From Smallanthus sonchifolius (taxonomy: Eukaryota; Streptophyta; Magnoliopsida; Asterales; Asteraceae), in NCBI GenBank assembly GCA_023525975.1, contig CM042044.1, positions 7,860,501-7,924,500 of the forward strand: a stretch of DNA of 64,000 nucleotides, written 5' to 3'. The position numbers were made by a program, and so were the translations under genes. Below are positions 57,966 to 64,000 of this stretch, one piece after another. Position 1 is the first letter of the stretch. Each line of letters opens with the position of its first letter. The notes under the pieces are model-generated. The model was not told the origin of the DNA and did not search any database. It was given only the letters and a program-made list of their open reading frames with translations.

Positions 57966-58429
57966 GATGTTAAGTTAATTAATTATGGCCATAGTTTTTA
58001 TAAATATAAGTGTATTTGAAACTTAATCAACTAACTAGAGCTTTAATATAGTTATTAGTAATTTAACTTTTAAATGGTTTTATGCTACTAATAAAGGGGA
58101 TAATTAAAATCTCTAAAGATTCAGTTGTCGGCGGCAATTAACAAACGAACAAACCAAAATACCATAATCCGAATCTAATGCGTATAAATTTTAAATACAA
58201 TGATATTGTAGGATTCCGTAATCGTCTAGACGAAATCTATTAACTCAATTTTGTGAGTATCGCTTAAGGTACGAATAGTTTGAAACCCTTTCATTTGATA
58301 CGTGACGTTTGGCCTTCAGGCATCTGATTCCTAAATCTATATCAAGTTCATGTTTTAAAAAAATGGATTTTGAAAGTTAAAGGTATTTTAAAATGTTTTA
58401 CATATGTTATTTGGAAAAGGTTTACGAAA

Positions 58430-58580
58430 TTTGTTGTCTACATGTTTATGAGTTCACACGATTGCAAGTTACTTGTTTACGAGTCTACGAGTTTACCAGT
58501 TTGCATGTTTACGGGATTGCATGCTTACTAGTTTACAAGTTACGAGCTTACATGTTTACAACTTATAAGTTTTGAATGAT
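58430..58580. repeat. Degenerate short tandem repeat
   Basis: About ten diverged copies of a 10-14 bp unit near GTTTACGAGTTTAC. The open frame across it is a by-product. Confidence 0.65.
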
Positions 58581-59283
58581 TATAATTTTACAAGCAAGTT
58601 TATATATGTGCAAGTACTTTGTTACCCAAGTCATTCACTTTTCTGTGAGGAAGACCACAGACCCATCGTTGTGGCATAAAATGATGTGGCATCATCCGTG
58701 ACGGTGAGTTGAGTTCACGACGTCTCTTCTGTTTTAGTCTAAGGACTTCTGTTTATTCAGAGGTGTATGGATCAATCCTAGGACATTAATTACATGTATT
58801 TAGTGAATGGTTTGTATGAAATGCCCATGCACCATTTCACTTCTGTTACGCATGTTCGCGACCTGTGTTCTGTTAAATTTATGATAAGTTAAATTACGAC
58901 TATGGGTACATATGTATGAAACTTTATGATCGTCATATGCATTTCTTTTAATGATATGATTTTGAAAACTATTTAAGTTTTTTTTCTTTTATTAAAATAT
59001 GTCATTTTATTACCCACTATCCGCTCACTGGGCAAAATTATTTTTATTTTGCTCAAACGTACTTTTTATGTTTTTCCCTTTGTACGTTAGGTTATCAAGC
59101 TTTTGGGGACGAGACATATAGAAGAGATCTCGAGAGTTAAAAAGACACTATAGGTAATAATTTCAATAATTCATATTAAGTGTTCATGTTGAATTATGTA
59201 TCGTTTAGACAGTTATGGAATGATGTTTGTAATCTGATTCTGTAAAAGTGATACGTCGGCCCTAGTTGGGTCAGGGTGTTACA

Positions 59284-59545
59284 GTAAACCTAGCAGCTTT
59301 GATATTTGCTCAGGAGTTAGCATCGAAGATGAAGAAGGAAGAAGAGTCATGTTCAGATTTGAGAGGCACATGACTATGATTATTAAAGTTTGAAAATTTA
59401 TTTTCCTGATTACCTCTATGCAAGTGCTTGTTCATTGGGGAGAACATGCCTAAGACAACATGGGAATTTCTTTAAGAATTTAAACTTCGGTTCCCCCACA
59501 TCAAAAATGTTGTTTAGGAGGCCGGGGAGTATTGTTACATTGTAA
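59284..59545 (+). pseudogene. Decayed chromovirus pol end and polypurine tract
   Basis: In shifting frames the sequence reads VLVHWGEH, then TTWEFL and FKLRFPHI, the pattern of a chromodomain at the end of a gypsy integrase. GGAGGCCGGGGAGTATTG follows at about 59518, the usual purine tract of this group, then TGTTACATTG, an LTR-like start. Stops and frameshifts make it a relic. Confidence 0.45.
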
Positions 59546-60105
59546 ATAGGTTTAGTCTTCTATGATCAAATATTTATAGTTGAGGGGCTGAACTGGCAAA
59601 TAGATAAAGTTGAGGGGCTAACCAGTAACATTTGTAAAAGTCATTAAATCACAATTAACGACTGTTAATACTGGTTTACAACTAATAACAGATAGCTTGG
59701 ATTTGTTGAACTTTTTTCTCTCTTTAGTTTGTGTTAAACATTTTGCAATAAGAAGCTTGACATCGATCAATTTGAGATGATTCACTCTTGCCGTGGCGAA
59801 TACAAAAAATTTCAGTAGGGGTGATAAAATTTGGGTTGGGTAAAAAATGGGTCGAATAAAAAAAACCAACAAATGATGATATATGTGTACCCATAGCTCC
59901 TAATAAACAATCAAGTTAACATAACACAAACAAAAAATTAACATAAAAAATAACTGAATGTTGACTTGTGTGGGCCCCTTGACAAAAGCATTTTGTCCCC
60001 GAGAAGGCTTCAAAGTTGATCTAAACATTTATAACAGATAGAAATTTTTGTGAAGGATCAGCTGGGCCTATCGGTGTTCCACTCCATACATCTAAGGTGC
60101 ATCCG
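59546..60105. other. Intergenic, no recognised gene
   Basis: Probably partly LTR remnant of the preceding relic (repeated GTTGAGGGGCTNAACT at about 59580 and 59610). The minus-strand ORF at 59618-59872 has no motif. Confidence 0.4.
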
Positions 60106-60347
60106 CGGCGGCACTGTTGTACACAACGTCCTTGCGACTTCAAGAAAAATTCCATTTCCCGATGAAACATGTCGCCGCTATAGACCCCAAATGTCGTTGG
60201 GGGAGTCTACAACGACATGTTGCTTCGTCACTATAGGGGAATAAGTCGTCGTCATAGACCAACCTATCCCGACGACATGTGGTCGCCATAGGGTCGTCGT
60301 GAAATAGTTTTTTCCAATTAAAAAATAAATCTATATTGTAGTGTGTG
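60106..60347. mobile_element. CACTA-like terminus with subterminal repeats
   Basis: Ends ATATTGTAGTG, the complement of a CACTACAA-type CACTA end. Just inside are several direct and inverted copies of CGACGACATGTGGTCG-like units (60155-60300), as in CACTA subterminal regions. The opposite end is not found, so the length is uncertain. Confidence 0.4.
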
Positions 60348-60592
60348 GTCAATCATCAAATCGTATTTGTTAGAAACTTAGATATACTGTAGTACATATT
60401 GTTCTTTCTTGGTTAACATTGTGGTACACCAGCTAAGAACCCCATGCTTCATAGTCTCTTTATGACTAAAATCGTGTCCATTAGTTTCTTGGTCTATAGC
60501 TTCGGATAACTGTTAAAATGCTGATCACTGAGTTGAGTTACCTATAAAGTACGTATTTAATGTATATGTGAAATTGTGTCACGTGTCACACG

Positions 60593-60990
60593 CTGGGGCG
60601 GCCCTTAAGGGGGGCGGGGAGGGCGACCGTCCGGGGCCTGGTCTCCTAAGGGCCCGTAGTTTTTATTTTTTAATATATATTTTAATAAAAGGTCCGACTT
60701 ATATTATCCATTTATCCTATTAACTCACTTAAAATTAAAAAAAGGCCCACAGTTGTATTATCCATTTATCCTATTAACCCACTTAGAAATTAAAAAAAGT
60801 CACTCTACATTTTCAAATTTATTAAAATATAACAAAATAAGTAGGATGGGGCAAGCGAGAAGGGAATCGTCGAATCGGCTATTCGTTTTTTGTGTTTTTT
60901 ATTACGTCATTATGAGTTTATATTATGAGACACGTTTTTCTTACATGTCTCGGGCCCAAAACGTTTTGATGATTCTCAGGACCGGCGCTG
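60593..60990. mobile_element. hAT-type MITE, 398 bp
   Basis: The left end CTGGGGCGGCCCTTA and the inverted right end CAGCGCCGGTCCTGA form imperfect terminal repeats of the CAGGGCCGG hAT type. The flanks GTCACACG (60585-60592) and ATCACACG (60991-60998) are an 8-bp target duplication with one mismatch. Inside is a direct duplication around TTATCCATTTATCCTATTAA (about 60695 and 60757). No transposase is encoded. Confidence 0.75.
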
Positions 60991-60998
60991 ATCACACG

Positions 60999-61462
60999 TT
61001 ACGATCGCGTATTGTTTTCATAATCACTTCAGAGTTAACTTTTCTATAATTTGTGAATCATTTTTTTATATTTTCAGTCTCTAAACCATATTTTTTATTC
61101 GACACGGTGTGGTTTTCATTTTTTATCATATTAGTCCCTGAACTAACCGTTACAATTCTTTGTTAAATAGAAGGCCATTTCACTTATGTTACACATAGGA
61201 GAGTAAGAGACAATTTATGTAACTTATTTATAAAAACAGAATTAAGTACATACATATACACACAAGGAATATTTTAATCACTTACATACGATAAGTGTTC
61301 ACATAAATGTTTATATATATTGGTAACATGATAAATGTCCACGACACGCGTCCGAAAAATGTTTATACGTACTAATGGGTATGCATTTGATGAGCATACA
61401 AGCAAACTTATTGACACCATTATTTTGATAGGATCTTAACCATATGGACAAGTCCTATAAGA
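60999..61462. other. 3' flank of the P450 gene, no recognised feature
   Basis: AT-rich intergenic sequence; it would contain the 3' untranslated region and polyadenylation site of the P450, which I cannot place with confidence. Confidence 0.5.
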
Positions 61463-63132
61463 TTACATATAGAGGCTTACATCGGACAACCTTTGAGACG
61501 GGATCGCTGCGAGGGGTTTTCTTTTCTTTAGTGCAAGGCCAAATAGTTCAGTAAGATCATGTTCTTCACCATTGGGTAAGCTCCAATCAAATGAGTGCAA
61601 GAGTGCAGCCAAGATAAGCAATACCATTTTCTCAGCCAATGGAAGACCTGCACACAATCTTCTCCCTGATCCAAATGGGAAATACGTCAAGTTGTTTCCC
61701 TTGTAATCCCATTTGTCTGTCAAGAACCTCTCGGGATTGAATTCTAATGGATTTTCCCAGTACCTAGGATCCCGATGGATTGACCAAACATTTAGAAGGA
61801 TACTACAATCCTTTGGGATGGTATATCCACCTACCGTGCATGTTTTGTTTGGTGCTCGTGGGATTAGAAAAGGGACTATAGGATACATACGTAATGTTTC
61901 CTTAATCGTTGCATCTAGGTATTTTAAATTTGGGAGATGAGATTCTTCAACCATGTTGTGTAGTCCTACAACTTCTACTAATTCTTCTTGAACCTTTTTC
62001 ATTACGATACGATTGTGCATAATACTTGCCATAGCCCATTCTATGGTTGTTGCAGTTGTTTCCGTCCCTGCAATCATAACGTCCTGATAAAATAAAGAAA
62101 TTAGACTCGATTTCATTTTATCAAACCTATTTATATGATACGGAATATAATATATGAAAGAATAGATCTTACTAAGAGAAGTGCCTTCATTTGGGTCATG
62201 CTAAGCGGCGTTCCATCTTTTTCGTCCCTGTGCTCTAGTAACATCTGTACAAAATCTTTCTTTCCTTCATGACCCACTTCATCTTGTTGCCTTTTCAAGT
62301 TGGATTCGATTCGATGTTCAATGATGCCAGTGAAAAGTTTATCCAACTTGTTAAGTTGGGTCTTCATCTCCCGCTCAACACCTTGTAGATCAAACATGGC
62401 AAGAATCGGGAAGTAATCAGAGAAATTCAACCGTCCCAAAATCTTAACGATGTTTGAAGCCACCTCATCTATCTCAGCTCCAAGATTGTTGGTTTCCACC
62501 CCTTTATCCGATGTGTTTTCCCAAATTGTCCTTGTTAGGACATTTGTCTCTGTTGAGAAGGCAATCTCACGAATGTTGACTTTGGTACCAGTTTTACCAA
62601 AAACATCTTTGATTGTGTTTCTAACTTCGTCTCTTCGAAAAGAACCAGCTGCTTTAAGATTCTTGGTGCTTAGGATCTCATGGACAAATATCTTTCGAAG
62701 CTTACGCCAGTCAGGGTTGTTGTTTGCAAACACAATATCTCGGCCTCCGTAAGTTAATGCTAAGGCCGCCTTGGGTTGGTCGCGGTTAGAAAAGGCCTCA
62801 TCTTGGTCGCGAACCACCACCTTTGCTAACTCGGGAGTATTTATCACCACATGAAGTTTGCTTCCCAACTTCAACTTGAAGATAGGGCCGTAGGTGTGAG
62901 CCATGTTGGTGAGTTGTATGTGCATATCTGGAGTAAGATACGGAAGGTCCCCGATGATTGGGAACGAGCGGGGACCTGGTGGCAATGGTTTTGCACCATT
63001 TGAGGAGTTCGGAAGTGTGTACCACAAGATAACCAAGATCAGTACTGAAATGGTTGCAACTAACACGGTTAGCTCGTTGTTGTTTCTCACTTCCCACATT
63101 CCTGCTGATAGATAAATATTTTGTGGTGCCAT
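61463..63132 (-). CDS. Cytochrome P450, CYP706 type, two exons
   Basis: Exon 1 is 63132-62173 (320 codons) and exon 2 is 62083-61463 (206 codons plus stop). They are joined in phase 0 across an 89-bp intron with GT at 62172 and AG at 62084, giving 526 residues, a normal plant P450 length. An ER anchor spans residues 21-39, followed by the proline hinge LPPGP at 50-54. The I-helix oxygen-binding motif AGTETT is at 325-330, ExxR is E382-R385, PERF is 437-440, and the heme loop FGSGRRLCAG has the axial cysteine at 464. The stretches YGPIFKLKLGSKLHVVINTP and VVRDQDEAFSNRD, and the tail after the heme loop, point to CYP706, a family acting on terpenoids and other specialised metabolites. Substrate cannot be told from sequence. 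All key residues are present and no stop interrupts the gene, so it is likely functional. CYP76 is the main alternative. Confidence 0.88.
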
Positions 63133-63187
63133 TTTTCTGATGATGGAAGGTGAGTAGTGAGTAGAATGCTACAAGTCCATGAGTGCC

Positions 63188-63193
63188 TTTATA
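63188..63193 (-). promoter_or_regulatory. TATA box of the P450 gene
   Basis: Minus-strand CTATAAAGG about 55 bp upstream of the ATG at 63132, which would place transcription start near 63160 and leave a short leader. Confidence 0.6.
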
Positions 63194-63860
63194 GCCCATG
63201 GCTTGTGTAATTCCGTTATTAAAAAACTCAGTATTTAAATAAAATTATATTTTCAGTGGTTGATTATTTGTTTAAACATGTATTATTTTAATTTTTTTAA
63301 GATGTCATTTGTTGACTAATTATGTACATAAATTTCAAGTCAAAAGTCAACTTTAAAGATTTAAAAGATTAGTTTTTTTTTCTCTTTTAAGGTTAACTTC
63401 GGAAAGGTAGTGATTGTTTTATAGATATTTATCTAATATCATTTTCTTCCACATTTAACTTGTAGTGAAAGATTATTTAATTATTTTCATATTTTAAAAT
63501 TTACATTATTTTTTTCTTATTCACAATTATGGGATGACAAACCTAAATAATAAGAACTACTAGACATTAGCCGTGCGTTGCGTCTGTAATTTTGTGTAGC
63601 GCATATGTTACGGCTGCTTAATTCTTAATATCAAAATATAGATAAAAAAACACGTCACAAATCAAGAAAACGTAAGATCATTGTAAAAATGAGCGCCAAA
63701 AACACAAAATAAAAAAAAGAATTAAAAAAATATCATATTTTATCACATTTGATTTTGATTAAAATTTGCATCGAAACATTGACCGACTTAGTTATATTCG
63801 GATTGTATGAAAACATTATATTATAATATAGATTAAATTAAAAGTCTTATGAATAGTATA
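63194..63860. other. Upstream region of the P450 gene
   Basis: AT-rich. TTGAC-containing words (W-box core) occur at about 63313 and in the complement near 63345, but these are common by chance. A short TE-like stretch is at 63560-63630. No gene is seen. Confidence 0.4.
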
Positions 63861-64000
63861 CTTTTCATGTTTTCTATTTTCGTCACAGAAGTTTTATATA
63901 TTTTCTTTTTCTCCCCTTTATAACATACTTTTTAAACCCGTTTCATTTTCTAATAATTTTATTTTACTTTTCATGTTTTCGATTTTCATCACAGAAGTTT
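63861..64000. repeat. 34-bp direct repeat at the window edge
   Basis: CTTTTCATGTTTTCTATTTT and the following bases to GAAGTTT at 63861-63894 recur with two changes at 63967-64000, offset 106 bp. It may be the start of a longer tandem array beyond the window. Confidence 0.7.

Larger units (their letters stand above)
53731..59283 (+). repeat. Very long LTR-like block, probably a solo LTR with internal insertions
   Basis: Bounded by TATAACACCCT on the left and AGGGTGTTACA on the right, inverted ends of the TGTAACACCC type common in chromovirus LTRs. The right end TTGGGTCAGGGTGTTACA resembles the sense 3' end of the Tekay LTRs here. Inside are palindromes (53830-53963, 55878-55991), 36-bp and 39-bp tandem repeats, a tRNA-like module (55065-55130) and a TATA-like TATTTATAGG near 55850. 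At 5.55 kb it is too long for a simple LTR; the region 56200-58200 is likely a later insertion. The flanks GCGAA and GTAAA are not a clear target duplication. The open frame at 56983-57351 has no domain and looks like leader sequence. Confidence 0.4.

Noticed and set aside
58393..58575. 60-codon ORF with repeated VYEFT-like words
   Set aside because: The protein repeat simply reflects a degenerate DNA tandem repeat.
61463..63132. Two separate truncated P450 genes (61463-62116 and 62131-63132)
   Set aside because: The gap is an 89-bp intron with proper GT and AG ends in phase 0, and the joined protein has the normal order of motifs and length.

Overview
This 64 kb window is nuclear DNA of a flowering plant. 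It is almost entirely LTR retrotransposons nested in one another, with one apparently intact host gene at the right edge, a cytochrome P450 of CYP706 type at 61463-63132 (minus strand, two exons). The mix of Tekay-like chromoviruses, Athila elements and Sirevirus-type copia elements with an extra ORF after pol, plus the CYP706 gene, suggests an asterid and most likely an Asteraceae species. That taxonomic call is an inference.

Left part (1-8.6 kb): two old Athila-type elements in opposite orientation. The plus-strand one is represented by its 3' end and LTR (1-1440). The minus-strand one has gag and protease remnants (2679-4565), a PBS, an LTR (5269-6374) and a 3' internal region (6375-8410). 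An LTR-like block of uncertain family lies between them.

Core (8.6-53 kb): a four-level nest that can be read from junctions. Level 1 is a degenerate plus-strand Sirevirus-like copia (about 8411-9984, resuming at 50753-52985). Level 2 is a minus-strand Sirevirus-like copia (9985-50752) with a truncated 5' LTR, an extra ORF after pol and an embedded ubiquitin sequence. Level 3 is a minus-strand Athila (11726-43068) with the 5-bp target duplication GTGTG. Level 4 is a minus-strand Tekay-like chromovirus inside the Athila gag gene, present as a tandem LTR-internal-LTR-internal-LTR array (21296-40773) with an exact 8206-bp period and a single flanking target duplication AGAAA. Variants in its three LTRs show that the middle LTR is a crossover product of the two outer ones.

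Right part (53-64 kb): tandem repeats, a very long LTR-like block (53731-59283), a decayed chromodomain end of another gypsy element, a CACTA-like terminus, a hAT-type MITE with an almost perfect 8-bp target duplication, then the P450 gene and its upstream region.

A theme across several unrelated element families is clusters of short near-perfect palindromes of about 14-25 bp, each family with its own sequence, placed in LTRs and in the region after pol. In one Athila insertion the number of palindromes differs between its two LTRs. None of the retroelement pol genes looks intact except the Tekay pol frame, and that element carries a frameshift at the protease active site in both copies.
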